A DNA stretch of 64,000 bases from NCBI GenBank assembly GCA_028873795.1, contig JAPPNP010000026.1, forward strand, positions 196,304 through 260,303, in the 5' to 3' direction. The notes under the pieces were generated by a model. That model had not been told where the DNA came from. It did not search any database and saw only the letters and a list, made by a program, of their open reading frames with translations. This DNA comes from Chloroflexota bacterium (GTDB lineage: Bacteria > Chloroflexota > UBA11872). Below, in pieces: positions 33,419 to 42,123 of this stretch. The translations under genes were made by a program, and so were the position numbers. How positions within the stretch are numbered: position 1 is the stretch's first letter; the number at the start of each line of letters is the position of its first letter.

Positions 33419-34092
33419 CCCCGCGCTTCGAGCTTGCGTTTCAGGCGCCCGTGGCGCGCCCGAACGGCCTGCAAGCCACCGACGACGGCCTGTGGATCGC
33501 CGATCAGGACGAGGGGCGGGCCTTTCTGGTGGCGCCCGACGACGGCGAGGTCCTCCGGTCGTTCCGCACCGGCGCGGGCAAATCAAGCGGGGTGGCGTTT
33601 GGCCACGGGGCGCTCTGGATGTGCTCCAACGGCCTGCCGGTCACGCGTCCGGCGACGGCGGTTGACACGGCGCACACTCGCATCGTCAAGACCGACCCGC
33701 ACACCGGCGCGATGCTGGCGCAGTTCCGCGTGCCGGGCGACAGCGATGTGCACGGTCTGGAATGGACGGCGGAAGGCCTGTGGCTGACGACGCTCGATCA
33801 GCGCGCCTTGACGCTGGTCGATGCCGACACGCTCGCACCGCGCCGCACCGTCCCCGTGCCGCTGGACCGCGCCCACGGTGTGGGCTGGGATGGGAGCGCG
33901 CTGTGGTGCGCCTTCACTTCCGATCGAATCGTGCTGCGGCTCGATGTGCGGGACGGAGCCGTGCTGGCGCGATTGGACCTCGATGGCCAGGCGTTCGAGC
34001 CGCACGGGCTCACCATCAGCCACGGCCGGTTGTGGATCTGCGACGCGGTTACCGGCGCCGTTTGGCGGCAGCGCGAGCCCGTGGCGAGATAG
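33415..34092 (+). CDS. Beta-propeller-like protein (SMP-30/glutaminyl-cyclotransferase-like)
   Basis: A 225-aa protein of repeated four-strand blades with recurring GLWIADQDEG, ALWMCSNGLP, GLWLTTLDQR, ALWCAFTSDR and RLWICDAVTG motifs, spaced about 40-45 residues. No signal peptide is seen, so it is likely cytoplasmic. The repeat pattern fits an SMP-30/NHL-type propeller with about five blades; enzyme activity cannot be assigned. It is coupled to the NUDIX gene. Its 3' end overlaps the convergent methyltransferase gene by 44 bases. Confidence 0.75.
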   Translation: MTPRFELAFQAPVARPNGLQATDDGLWIADQDEGRAFLVAPDDGEVLRSFRTGAGKSSGVAFGHGALWMCSNGLPVTRPATAVDTAHTRIVKTDPHTGAMLAQFRVPGDSDVHGLEWTAEGLWLTTLDQRALTLVDADTLAPRRTVPVPLDRAHGVGWDGSALWCAFTSDRIVLRLDVRDGAVLARLDLDGQAFEPHGLTISHGRLWICDAVTGAVWRQREPVAR

Positions 34093-34663
34093 CCCGCCGT
34101 CGGGTCGGCGTGGGGTCGGTGACCGGGACGGCGTGGATATACCAATACCGCGAGCGGTTACCCGCGCCATCGCTGTCCATCAGCCCGATGAGCTCGCGAA
34201 TGCTGAACGTATTGCGCATGCACTGGGACACCTCGGCGCCCGTGAGGCTGCGAAATGGAGAATCGTGGGTTCTGAAATCCGCCAGCGTGCCCATCACCGC
34301 CACGCCGGTGGACCGCAGCATGCGCTGAAACTCCCGCAGCGCGCGCCGGATGTCTTCGTTGCCGTCGACGCCGAGCACCTGCAGCAGCCCAAAGCTATAG
34401 ACGGCGTCCAACGCGTCCGTGGCGATCGGCGACCGATCTACGTCGGCCCGCACGTACCAGATGTTGGGATGCCGCGGCGCGCGCGCCAGGGCCTGGGCAT
34501 CCCGGTCCATGGCAATCACCCGCGCGCCGGCGGCCAGCTTGATCGCGGCGCGTCCGGCGCCGCATCCCGCATCCAGAATGAGACGCGACGAGCGGAGCAC
34601 CGCCATCCCGCGGCCGAGCACCGACACTTCGGACTTCGAGTTAGCGGCGGGCAAGCCAAGCAT
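34049..34663 (-). CDS. Class I SAM-dependent methyltransferase
   Basis: A 204-aa protein. LILDAGCGAGRAAIKLA is motif I (SAM binding), VIAMDRD motif II, and DALDAVYSFGLLQVLG the region of motifs III-IV; a second conserved block is RMLRSTGVAVMGTLADFR. Target unknown. The start lies 23 bases inside the end of lplA, so it is probably expressed from the same transcript. The basic C-terminal tail overlaps the convergent propeller gene. Confidence 0.8.
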   Translation of the reverse strand: MLGLPAANSKSEVSVLGRGMAVLRSSRLILDAGCGAGRAAIKLAAGARVIAMDRDAQALARAPRHPNIWYVRADVDRSPIATDALDAVYSFGLLQVLGVDGNEDIRRALREFQRMLRSTGVAVMGTLADFRTHDSPFRSLTGAEVSQCMRNTFSIRELIGLMDSDGAGNRSRYWYIHAVPVTDPTPTRRRAISPRARAAAKRRR

Positions 34664-35420
34664 CGTGCGCGTACCGTACCCCGACCAGCTCGTCGCGGCG
34701 ATTGCGCTCCTCTAGCGTCAGCACACCTGGCTCGGGCGCCACGTGCAAGCGGTCCGCGAACCCCTGGGTGAGCGCCTGCACGAGCTCGCCAATGGTCAAC
34801 GGCTGTGCCAGGACGTCACGGAGTCCTGGGGATCGAACCTGAGGCGCCGGCGTGTGGGTGACACGATGAACGTCCGGGTCGTGCGACATCACCAGGCTGC
34901 CGTGCTGGAGCACGCCGCCGTGCACGCGGCCCTGGGCGCTCGCCACCATCTTTCGACGCTCGACCCAGATTTCGTGCGTGCTCGGTGAGGCAAAGCACAG
35001 GCCCGGCAGCGTCTCCTCTGGGGCATGCGCCGTCTCTCCGGCCCGCGGCGCCAGCCCCAGGGCCTCCAGTCCGGCGACCAGTCCCTCGGTGAGGGCGGCA
35101 TAGGACTCCCGGATGCCGCCCCGCACGACGTCGTGCCGCCGGGGAAGCGCTACCGCATAGGTGAGTTCGTCGCTGTGGAGCAACGCCCCGCCGCCGGTGA
35201 TCCGCCGCACGATGTCGATGCCGAGGTGCTGCGCTAGCGGCCGGTCGACGAGTCGGAGCGGCTGGTGATAGCCAAGGGAGAGGGCGCGCGGCCACCAGGT
35301 GTAGAAGCGCAGCGTGGGCGGCGCACTGCCGTCCTGCACGGATTCGGCGATGGCCTGATCGACGGCCATATTCCGCGCCCCGGCTGCCGGCGGGTCGACC
35401 AGCAGCCGCCACGTTTCCAT
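34641..35420 (-). CDS. lplA: Lipoate-protein ligase A-like protein
   Basis: A 259-aa biotin/lipoate A/B ligase fold. MAVDQAIAESVQDG, LSLGYHQPLRLVD, VRRITGGGALLHSDELTYAV (R-R-x-x-G-G-G-x-x-H) and KMVASAQGRVHGGVLQHGSL (catalytic Lys in the K-x(4)-Q motif) match LplA and octanoyltransferase LipM. It may ligate lipoate to E2/GcvH or transfer octanoate; motifs alone do not decide. ATG 35420 is chosen because longer frames cross the tRNA-Arg gene. Confidence 0.88.
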   Translation of the reverse strand: METWRLLVDPPAAGARNMAVDQAIAESVQDGSAPPTLRFYTWWPRALSLGYHQPLRLVDRPLAQHLGIDIVRRITGGGALLHSDELTYAVALPRRHDVVRGGIRESYAALTEGLVAGLEALGLAPRAGETAHAPEETLPGLCFASPSTHEIWVERRKMVASAQGRVHGGVLQHGSLVMSHDPDVHRVTHTPAPQVRSPGLRDVLAQPLTIGELVQALTQGFADRLHVAPEPGVLTLEERNRRDELVGVRYAHDAWLARR

Positions 35421-35470
35421 GCGATCCGGTCCCTTTCGTCGCGGGTCACGGCGTCTAGAATGGCAGCACA

Positions 35471-35542
35471 GCCCCCGTAGCTCAGTGGATAGAGCGCCGG
35501 CCTCCGGAGCCGGGCGCGCGCGTTCGAATCGCGCCGGGGGTA
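35471..35542 (+). tRNA. tRNA-Arg (CCG anticodon)
   Basis: Acceptor GCCCCCG/CGGGGGT with a G-U first pair, D-stem GCTC/GAGC, anticodon stem CCGGC/GCCGG with loop CTCCGGA (anticodon CCG), T-stem GCGCG/CGCGC with loop TTCGAAT. No CCA is encoded. It is not followed by the island-end block seen next to tRNA-Val. Confidence 0.92.
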
Positions 35543-35550
35543 CCCGCAGC

Positions 35551-36066
35551 CTAGTCTGGCGGCGTCGCGCCGTCCTCGTCGGCGCCCGGTCGCGGCGCCG
35601 ACGTCCGGCGTTCGCGCAGACTGTCCGCCACCAGCAGGATAAGCCCCGCGCCGATGGCGAGGTCCGCAAGATTCAAGAAACCGACGAACGGCGCAATGTT
35701 GAGGTAGTCGAACACCGCGCCGAACCGCAAGCGGTCGATGACGTTCCCTACCGCGCCGCCGAGCAGCAAGGCAAAGGCCGTCACGAGCCACCATCCTCGC
35801 GGCGGACGCGCGCCCACGTAGACGGCGAAGCCAACGGCGATGGTCAGAGTGGCCGCCAATATCGGCCCGGGATGGTCGCTGAGCAACCCAAAGTTGATGC
35901 CCGGATTGCTCACCCGCCGCAAGGTGAACAACGGCCCAACCGTGGCGCCGCCAATCGGTAATACCGCGTCCACGACGAGCTTGATCGCCTGATCGAGCCC
36001 GGTCACGGTGAGGCCCAGGCCGAACGTCCACAGTCGGGCATGCCGGGCGGGGAGGCGACTAGGCAT
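35551..36066 (-). CDS. lspA: Lipoprotein signal peptidase II
   Basis: Membrane aspartyl protease that cleaves prolipoprotein signal peptides after lipidation. Four hydrophobic segments are visible. LDQAIKLVV, NPGINFGLL, GGAVGNVIDRLRFGAVFDYL (catalytic Asp in N-x-x-D-R) and FLNLADLAI (second catalytic Asp) are diagnostic. 171 aa is typical. It serves lipoproteins such as those at 12139 and 36228. Confidence 0.95.
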   Translation of the reverse strand: MPSRLPARHARLWTFGLGLTVTGLDQAIKLVVDAVLPIGGATVGPLFTLRRVSNPGINFGLLSDHPGPILAATLTIAVGFAVYVGARPPRGWWLVTAFALLLGGAVGNVIDRLRFGAVFDYLNIAPFVGFLNLADLAIGAGLILLVADSLRERRTSAPRPGADEDGATPPD

Positions 36067-36227
36067 GTGGTTCCGGCATCGCGCCGCGCCGCGTCGAGTC
36101 GGGTTTTGGCACCGCGCGTCGCTCGTTATGGATCATGGGCGGCGCCGCTGGTGCCTAGCGGGAGGACGGCCGGAGGTCCCGACGCACCCGGATACATCTG
36201 GCGTCAGCCCGTGCCAGCGCGCCCGAC

Positions 36228-36878
36228 TTAGCCGTCCCGGATCTCGATGGACGTGATGGTGATGGTCTCTTGCGGCTTGGACATCTCGCCGGTGCCGGCC
36301 AGACCAACCGGCACCGCCTCGATCTTGGCCAGCGTGTCCTCCCCGTCGACCATTTGTCCGAACAGCGAATAGTCCGGCGAAAGACGTCCGAGGGCCGTGA
36401 GGTCGTCAAACACGATAAAGAACTGTGATCCGTTTGAATTTGGCCGACCCGCGTTGGCCATGGCCAGGCTGCCGCGGACGTAGTCTCGCTGGGGCGGCTC
36501 GATCGCGAAGCTGTAGCCGGGCCCGCCGGTGCCAAGACCCGTCGGATCCCCGCTCTGGGCCATAAACCCCGGAATCAGCCGGTGGAACACCACGCCGTCG
36601 TAGTAGCGGTTGCGCGCCAGGACGACGAAGTTGTTCACGGCCAACGGGGCCTCGGCCGGCAGCAACTCGAAGGTCATTTGGCCGAGATTCGTGGTCACCA
36701 CGGCGGTATAGGACTGCTCGGCGTCGATCTGCATCTCGGGATATGTGTCGTACGTCAACACGCGCTCCATTGGTTCGGCAGTCGGCTCGGGCTCGCTTGC
36801 CGGCGGCGCCTCGGCCTCCCCGCAGGCTGCCACCAGGAGGAGTCCCAGCGCCAGCAGGCTTCGGACGACGGTCCGCAT
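36228..36878 (-). CDS. Cyclophilin-type peptidyl-prolyl isomerase, lipoprotein
   Basis: A 216-aa protein with a lipoprotein signal (LLALGLLLVAACGEAEAPP, lipobox VAAC) and a Pro/Glu linker. The cyclophilin domain follows: VNNFVVLARNRYYDGVVFHR, GFMAQSGDPTGLGTGGPGY, SLAMANAGRPNSNGSQFFIV and YSLFGQMVDGEDTL. The active-site Arg (FHR), Phe, Met and Gln residues are present. It should catalyse proline isomerisation on the outer face of the membrane. Confidence 0.93.
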   Translation of the reverse strand: MRTVVRSLLALGLLLVAACGEAEAPPASEPEPTAEPMERVLTYDTYPEMQIDAEQSYTAVVTTNLGQMTFELLPAEAPLAVNNFVVLARNRYYDGVVFHRLIPGFMAQSGDPTGLGTGGPGYSFAIEPPQRDYVRGSLAMANAGRPNSNGSQFFIVFDDLTALGRLSPDYSLFGQMVDGEDTLAKIEAVPVGLAGTGEMSKPQETITITSIEIRDG

Positions 36879-36959
36879 GCCCCCCTCGGATGTCTCGACA
36901 GAATCCCCGCCATTCTAGCCCGGACGGAATCGATTGCTCGGATCTCGCACGCGGTCACG

Positions 36960-36997
36960 CCTGTGAACTCCAAGGTACCCCTGTGAACTCCAAGGTA
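36960..36997. repeat. Two tandem 20-bp direct repeats
   Basis: CCTGTGAACTCCAAGGTA occurs twice with a 20-bp period (36960-36977 and 36980-36997), about 200 bp upstream of the secreted-protein gene. The spacing of two helical turns suggests a regulator binding site; it may also be chance duplication. The 316-bp gap 36879-37194 shows no other gene. Confidence 0.6.
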
Positions 36998-37194
36998 TCG
37001 TTGTGGTAGCTTGGCGGCTGCACGTCCTGTGGTGCGAGGGCGTCGCCGTTGCGGCGTCGCTCTCGGCTATCGGTTGTGCAGGTGAGTCGCTGCCCGGTGG
37101 GCAAATGAGAGACGCGATGCCGACGCACCAACTGCCGGGTTGCAGGCCGGGGCGTCGCTTGACTCTCGCAGTCCCGGGCGCAAAGGAGATTGGC

Positions 37195-38754
37195 ATGCGA
37201 AAGCCAAGGTGGTGGCGCAAGAGCCTGGTCGTCCTGGCAATCACGGTTTCCGCGTTCATGGCGCTGCCGGTCGCGCAGGCGCAGCAGGTCTTTGCGCCCG
37301 GCGCCGTCGTGGCGCTGGAGGGTACGCCGCATCTTTGGATCGCCGACAATCAGGGCGTCCTGCACTGGGGCGGCGATACTCGCGCTCTGGCCGGCCGGCA
37401 CATCAACTGGGGTGCCCGCACCGAGGTCAGCTTGGAAAGGCTGCGCGCGCTGCCGAAGGGCGATCCGTGGCTTTCCGCGGGGCTGTTGAAACAGGGCGAT
37501 CCGATCTATCTGGTCAAGTGGGAGTCCGATTGGATGCTGCCGCGTTTGCTCCACATCCAGTCCATCGCCGATGTGGAGATCTTCGGTATCAATGAGACCA
37601 ACTACGGCAACTTCGTGTTGGACGTCGCCACCTGGCAGGCGCGCTACGGCATCGCCGTGGCCAGCCTCCAGCGAGCGGAGTTGCCGCCCGCCGTGCCGTC
37701 GATGGGCATGGCGCCCGCGGCGCCGGCGACGCCAGGGATGGCGGCGCCGACCGACGTTCCCTACCAGAGCATCACCGGGTACGACGGCGGCGGTGGAATC
37801 CTCAATCTGCCGCGCGGCCTGGTCAGGCTGAATCTCGAATTCGGCGGCTGGGGCGCTGGGCCCGTGACGGTGACCTACCGGATCGGCACCCAGGCGCCGA
37901 TCGCGTTGATCAACAATCAGCGCGTGCCGTTCTACCAGGAAATTGACCTCAACATTCCGCAGGCTGCGCCGTACACGTTCCAGGTCGACTCGGTCCGAGA
38001 TTGGCGCATTTGGGTCGGCCTCGAGCCCGGCCTGCCGTCCGTGCCGCAGCCGCTCGCTAACTGCCGGACCAACATGCGGTGGCACCGGACCGACGACGGC
38101 GTCCATCGCGCACGCTACGACTGCGCCGGCACGTTGTTGGACGGCACGTCCTATTCGGAAGTCAACACCGACGAGAAGCAATGGGTCGTTTGGCACGTCG
38201 ACAACAGATTTCTCGGCGTGACGTCGACGGGTTCCGAGGTCAGGTCTGGACAGCCGGACGTCGCTTACCAAATCATCCGGGGCTTCAACAGCCGTTCAGG
38301 ACAACTGACCTTGCCTTCGGGTCGAGTCACGATCATGATCGAGTACGGCAACTGGCGCTCGGCGCCGATGTCGGTGTCCTACCAGACGCCAAGCGGCCAG
38401 CATGTCCGCCTGCTCGATTCCGCGACAATTCCGTTCCGCAGCAGTTGGACGGTCGATATCGCGCGAGCTGGCGCGCATACGTTCCAGGTCGACGCGCAGG
38501 GCTCGTGGCGGCTGTGGGTCGGCGTTGATGTCGGGTCGCCATCCAGGCAACTCATGGCAGTCGAAGAGCCGGTGGCTGATTGCAGCGCGACACAGGACTG
38601 GACGCTGGAAAACGGCGTGTATCGGTCGCGGTACAAGTGCCCGAGCTTCATTCTGTACGGCGTGCACTATCCGGGGCTGGCCACCGACATGGGGCTTTGG
38701 GTGGTTTGGATGGAAGAGTCGGACTTCCACTCCGTCACATTCCACGAGAAGTAG
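37195..38754 (+). CDS. Secreted protein with two tandem two-part modules, unknown function
   Basis: A 519-aa exoprotein. ATG 37195 follows AAAGGAG and gives a clear signal peptide (SLVVLAITVSAFMALPVAQAQ). An N-terminal region contains TPHLWIADNQGVLHWGGDTR. Two copies of a two-part module follow: a beta domain (GYDGGGGILNLPRGLVRLNL / GFNSRSGQLTLPSGRVTIMI, each ending TFQVD...W-R-[IL]-WVG), then a Cys-containing segment (ADGVHRARYDC-like and NGVYRSRYKC, each ending WVVW). Four conserved Cys suggest disulfides. I do not recognise the family. Likely extracellular or cell-surface. Confidence 0.8.
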   Translation: MRKPRWWRKSLVVLAITVSAFMALPVAQAQQVFAPGAVVALEGTPHLWIADNQGVLHWGGDTRALAGRHINWGARTEVSLERLRALPKGDPWLSAGLLKQGDPIYLVKWESDWMLPRLLHIQSIADVEIFGINETNYGNFVLDVATWQARYGIAVASLQRAELPPAVPSMGMAPAAPATPGMAAPTDVPYQSITGYDGGGGILNLPRGLVRLNLEFGGWGAGPVTVTYRIGTQAPIALINNQRVPFYQEIDLNIPQAAPYTFQVDSVRDWRIWVGLEPGLPSVPQPLANCRTNMRWHRTDDGVHRARYDCAGTLLDGTSYSEVNTDEKQWVVWHVDNRFLGVTSTGSEVRSGQPDVAYQIIRGFNSRSGQLTLPSGRVTIMIEYGNWRSAPMSVSYQTPSGQHVRLLDSATIPFRSSWTVDIARAGAHTFQVDAQGSWRLWVGVDVGSPSRQLMAVEEPVADCSATQDWTLENGVYRSRYKCPSFILYGVHYPGLATDMGLWVVWMEESDFHSVTFHEK

Positions 38755-38817
38755 CGAGCCCGCAGCGGTGAGCGACGGCAGGCCCGGTGCCCGCGGGGCG
38801 CCGGGCCGGAGCGGCGG

Positions 38818-40155
38818 CTAGGCCTCGTTCGCCCAGCGCTCCTCGCGCATCACGCCGCGCTGGTAGGCCAGGTACTCCTCCCGCGTCATTAGGGGCTCGA
38901 ACTCGTCCACGATGCGCCGCGCGGCGCTGCTGCCGTCGGCCAGCAGGTCCACGGCCATCCAGGCCAGCGCCTTCGCCGGCTCCACATAGGCCATCTGCGC
39001 ATCGACGATGTCCCAATCGGTGGCGTGATTGGTGCCCGTGGCCCCCGCCATGCTGGGGTGCAGGGCCGGCATGATGTGCGAGATGTCGCCCATGTCCGTC
39101 GATCCGGTGCGGTGGCCCAGTCGCCGAATCCCCTGCTCGCCGTGACGCTCTTGCTGGTTGGCGAGGAACAGCTCGGCCATGGCGCTGTTGTTAATCAGCG
39201 GCAGGTAGCCCGGCAAGGTGAGGATCTCGACCTGTGCGTCTAGGGCCATCGCTCCGGCTCGCAGGGCGCGATCGACCGTCGCCGACGCCGCGTCGATGAC
39301 CTCGGTCGTCTTGCCTCGCACGTAGGTCTCGAGCCGAACGTCGGCGGGAATTACGTTCACCAGGTCGCCGCCGTGCGTGATGATCGGGTGCACGCGCACC
39401 GCATCCTCATCCCGGAACGTCTCGCGCAGCGCGTTGATCCCGGCCATGCCGAGTTGGGCGGCGTAGAGCGCGTTCACGCCCCGCTCGGGCGCGGCGCCCG
39501 CGTGCGACGCCACGCCGACATAGCGAATCTGCTTGACCACGCAGCCGTTATTCGAGGCGGTGACGGCCGCCATGCCGTTGTCGTCCGGCTGGGCGTGGGT
39601 GTGAATCATCATGGCCAGATCGACGTCATCGAACTCGCCGCGGGCGATCAGCTCGGGCTTGCCGCCCAAGAATTCGAGCTTACCCGCGAGCTGCAGGCCG
39701 TGGCGATACTCGACTTCGACATATTCCTCCGCCGGCACCGCCATCAGCACGATCGTGCCGCTCAACTCGCGCTGCACCCGTGGATCGCTGAGCGCCGCGG
39801 CGGCGCCCATGAGGCCCGCAATTTGCGCGTTGTGCCCGCAGGCGTGCGCGGCGTGGGTGGCCGGATCCTCGCGCGGATGGCCCGGCACCGTCAGGGCGTC
39901 AAGCTCGCCGATGAGCGCCAGCGTGGGACCCGGACGTCCGGTCTCGATGCGGGCCGAGACCCCGGTGATCGCCAGGCCCGTGCGGGGGTCCAACTCGAGC
40001 TCGCCGAAGGTCTGCGCGACCAGCGCGGCCGTCTCGAACTCTTTGAAGCCCAACTCGGGCTGTCCCATGATGGTTTCGCCGATCGCGATGATCTCATCCT
40101 GTCGGTCGTCGATCGCGTCCGCCACGCGTTGTTTCAGGTCGGCGATGGTCGTCAT
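38818..40155 (-). CDS. M20-family amidohydrolase (AbgB/aminobenzoyl-glutamate hydrolase-like)
   Basis: A 445-aa metallopeptidase-fold enzyme. LALIGELDALTVPGH and HAAHACGHNAQIAGLMGAAA hold metal ligands, EEYVEVEYR the catalytic Glu region, and VASHAGAAPERGVNALYAA the dimerisation-domain His. The late TGSTDMGDISHIMPALHPSM provides the last ligands. ATG 40155 has GGAGG upstream. It likely removes an acyl or aminobenzoyl group from an amino acid. It is adjacent to and co-directional with an MFS gene, a possible uptake partner. Confidence 0.9.
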   Translation of the reverse strand: MTTIADLKQRVADAIDDRQDEIIAIGETIMGQPELGFKEFETAALVAQTFGELELDPRTGLAITGVSARIETGRPGPTLALIGELDALTVPGHPREDPATHAAHACGHNAQIAGLMGAAAALSDPRVQRELSGTIVLMAVPAEEYVEVEYRHGLQLAGKLEFLGGKPELIARGEFDDVDLAMMIHTHAQPDDNGMAAVTASNNGCVVKQIRYVGVASHAGAAPERGVNALYAAQLGMAGINALRETFRDEDAVRVHPIITHGGDLVNVIPADVRLETYVRGKTTEVIDAASATVDRALRAGAMALDAQVEILTLPGYLPLINNSAMAELFLANQQERHGEQGIRRLGHRTGSTDMGDISHIMPALHPSMAGATGTNHATDWDIVDAQMAYVEPAKALAWMAVDLLADGSSAARRIVDEFEPLMTREEYLAYQRGVMREERWANEA

Positions 40156-40187
40156 GGCGCCTCCGGGATCCGGCTCTGCCAGGCGAT

Positions 40188-41552
40188 TCAGTGTGCCAGC
40201 CGCGGGTCTTCGGTGTTCGCCGCGGCCTCGCGCTCCAGTTCCTCGGCGGGGACAAAGCCCCGCGCCACGCGGGCCATCAGCACACTGCCAATCGCGGCCA
40301 GCCCCAGCGCGCAGGCAAATGCTGCCACAGGACCGCCGGCCACGAGTACGGCGGCGCCGACCAACGGGCCGGCGATTCCCAGGACGCCAAGGATGAGCCA
40401 AAAGCTGGAGGCAAACGCATCCACATCCTCAGGTCGCGCCAATGACGCTAGCGCGGTTTGCCAGCCCACGTCGCCGGCCGCGAAGTTGAGCCCAATGGCC
40501 GCGTAGGCCGGCACCAACAGCCACACGTTGTCCAACTGAATGGCCACGATGAAGAGCGCGGCGACCACCAGCTTGAGCATCGTGGACATCCACACCACGA
40601 ACGGCCCGGACCGCCGGTCGCTCACGGTGCCCCAGAAGAGATATCCGGCCGCCCAGGTGATGCTCTGGATCAGCGCGAGCACACCGATCAGGGTGAACGA
40701 CGCATCAAACGTATCGACCAGCACAATTGCGATGGTTGGCTGGATCAGCAAGTCGCCGAAGAGGGCGACGGTCGAGCTCGCCGTATAGCTGCGAAACCTT
40801 CGGTTCGCCAGGGTCTGTCGAAACATGCGCCACGGTGGCGGGCGGTCGATCGGCGGACGGCGACGCGCACGGATGCGAAAGAGGGCCAGCGCGCCGAGCG
40901 CGCCGGCAACGGCGCCGCCGGCGAACACCGGGCCGTAGCCCACCGCGTCCATCAGTCGGCCGGCCACCGGCGACACCAGCAGCACCACCACCGCCATGGC
41001 AGCCTGGCCCGCGCCGATGATCCGACCCCGCAGCCGGGCGGGAAACGCGGCCTGGGTCACGCCCACGTAAAGCGGGACGCCCATCATGGCGATGATCGAC
41101 CAGGCGAGGAGCATCACGAGAAATGGGCCTGCCTCGTCGATGAACAGCGCGGCGACCAGGACCAGCCGTCCGACCGTCCAGACCGCAGCCACCGCTCGTT
41201 CGGGCCGAAACCCTCGGAGGAGGTAAGGACCGGCGATGGCCAGGATTCCGCCGATGAATTGCACGGCAACAGCCAGCGCCACCGTGAACTCGTCGCCGCC
41301 GATCCGGCGAACCACGACCGTCATGTAGCTGCCGACGCTGCCGACGAAGACCCCCGCCAGGATCCAATGCACGAGCGTGGCGCGGAAGTTCCTGCGCACG
41401 TCCGGGGCCAGCGCAGCGTTCAGATCGCCCAGGTTCGGGAGGCGCAGCGGCGCGCGGCCAATCCTGGCGGCAACACGACCCAAGGGCGCAGACGGCGCGC
41501 GACGTGCTTTCACCGGCCCCGCAGGAGGCATCACCCGCACCGTGCGGGCCAT
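40188..41552 (-). CDS. MFS transporter
   Basis: A 454-aa protein with about 12 hydrophobic segments in two halves. Between TM2 and TM3 is RRIGGDEFTVALAVAVQF and, near the centre, ARRRPPIDRPPPWRMFRQTL forms the cytoplasmic loop. GTVSDRRSGPFVVW in the second half is the MFS motif-A variant (G-x-x-x-D-R-x-G). It ends 33 bases before the M20 amidase start on the same strand; a joint uptake-and-hydrolysis role is a reasonable guess. Substrate unknown. Confidence 0.85.
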   Translation of the reverse strand: MARTVRVMPPAGPVKARRAPSAPLGRVAARIGRAPLRLPNLGDLNAALAPDVRRNFRATLVHWILAGVFVGSVGSYMTVVVRRIGGDEFTVALAVAVQFIGGILAIAGPYLLRGFRPERAVAAVWTVGRLVLVAALFIDEAGPFLVMLLAWSIIAMMGVPLYVGVTQAAFPARLRGRIIGAGQAAMAVVVLLVSPVAGRLMDAVGYGPVFAGGAVAGALGALALFRIRARRRPPIDRPPPWRMFRQTLANRRFRSYTASSTVALFGDLLIQPTIAIVLVDTFDASFTLIGVLALIQSITWAAGYLFWGTVSDRRSGPFVVWMSTMLKLVVAALFIVAIQLDNVWLLVPAYAAIGLNFAAGDVGWQTALASLARPEDVDAFASSFWLILGVLGIAGPLVGAAVLVAGGPVAAFACALGLAAIGSVLMARVARGFVPAEELEREAAANTEDPRLAH

Positions 41553-41679
41553 CGCATCGTACTCGCTCCGACGCCAACTTAGACGTTAACTCCCTGCCTA
41601 GTCTTGGGCTCGAGTGGGTGGCGCTCGTCGCTGGATCGGACCGGTGGGCGCCGCCGGCTGCGGCGCGCCTGGGCGCGGC

Positions 41680-42075
41680 TTAGCCGCCCACGCGCCAGTT
41701 GAACTCGTCCGTGCGATTGCCGTCGGCAAAGATCACGCGGAATCTCCACGGATGGTCCAGCATCACGTCGCCCAGGGCGCGCACCAATCGCTCGAAGTCC
41801 TGGCAGACGTCCGCCGGCGTGGCGTCGCCCGCCTCGAAGGAGATCATCGTCATCCCGTCCGGCGCTACGCTGGGCAGGTCCACCTCGACGTCGAGGACGC
41901 CGATGCGGACGGCGAAGCGTCGGATTCGCCACGACCAAAAATGCTGCTTGATCGCCACAATGAAGGGCATCGCCGCGGTGTCATACCGTTCCGGATCCCA
42001 GGCAATAGGCGTGCCGTTATACGTGCCGGGACAATCCTCGACGTTCCAATGGGGTCCGAGCTCGGGAGCGGCCAT
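41680..42075 (-). CDS. Hypothetical protein
   Basis: A 131-aa protein, not recognised. It begins MAAPELGPHWNVEDCPGTYN and contains a basic aromatic patch (IKQHFWSWRIRRFAVRIG), then FEAGDATPADVCQDFERLVRAL. No signal peptide. Codon use (G/C at third positions) and a start divergent from the PHP gene 50 bases away support a real gene. No function can be assigned. Confidence 0.6.
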   Translation of the reverse strand: MAAPELGPHWNVEDCPGTYNGTPIAWDPERYDTAAMPFIVAIKQHFWSWRIRRFAVRIGVLDVEVDLPSVAPDGMTMISFEAGDATPADVCQDFERLVRALGDVMLDHPWRFRVIFADGNRTDEFNWRVGG

Positions 42076-42123
42076 GACCGGTGCACCGACGGAGGCGAGA
42101 CGCGCGATGCGGATCGTACTGTA

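Noticed and set aside
41614-42123. In-frame upstream extension of the PHP protein
   Set aside because: It runs antisense through the hypothetical gene at 41680-42075 and lacks PHP-related sequence; GTG 42124 fits better.
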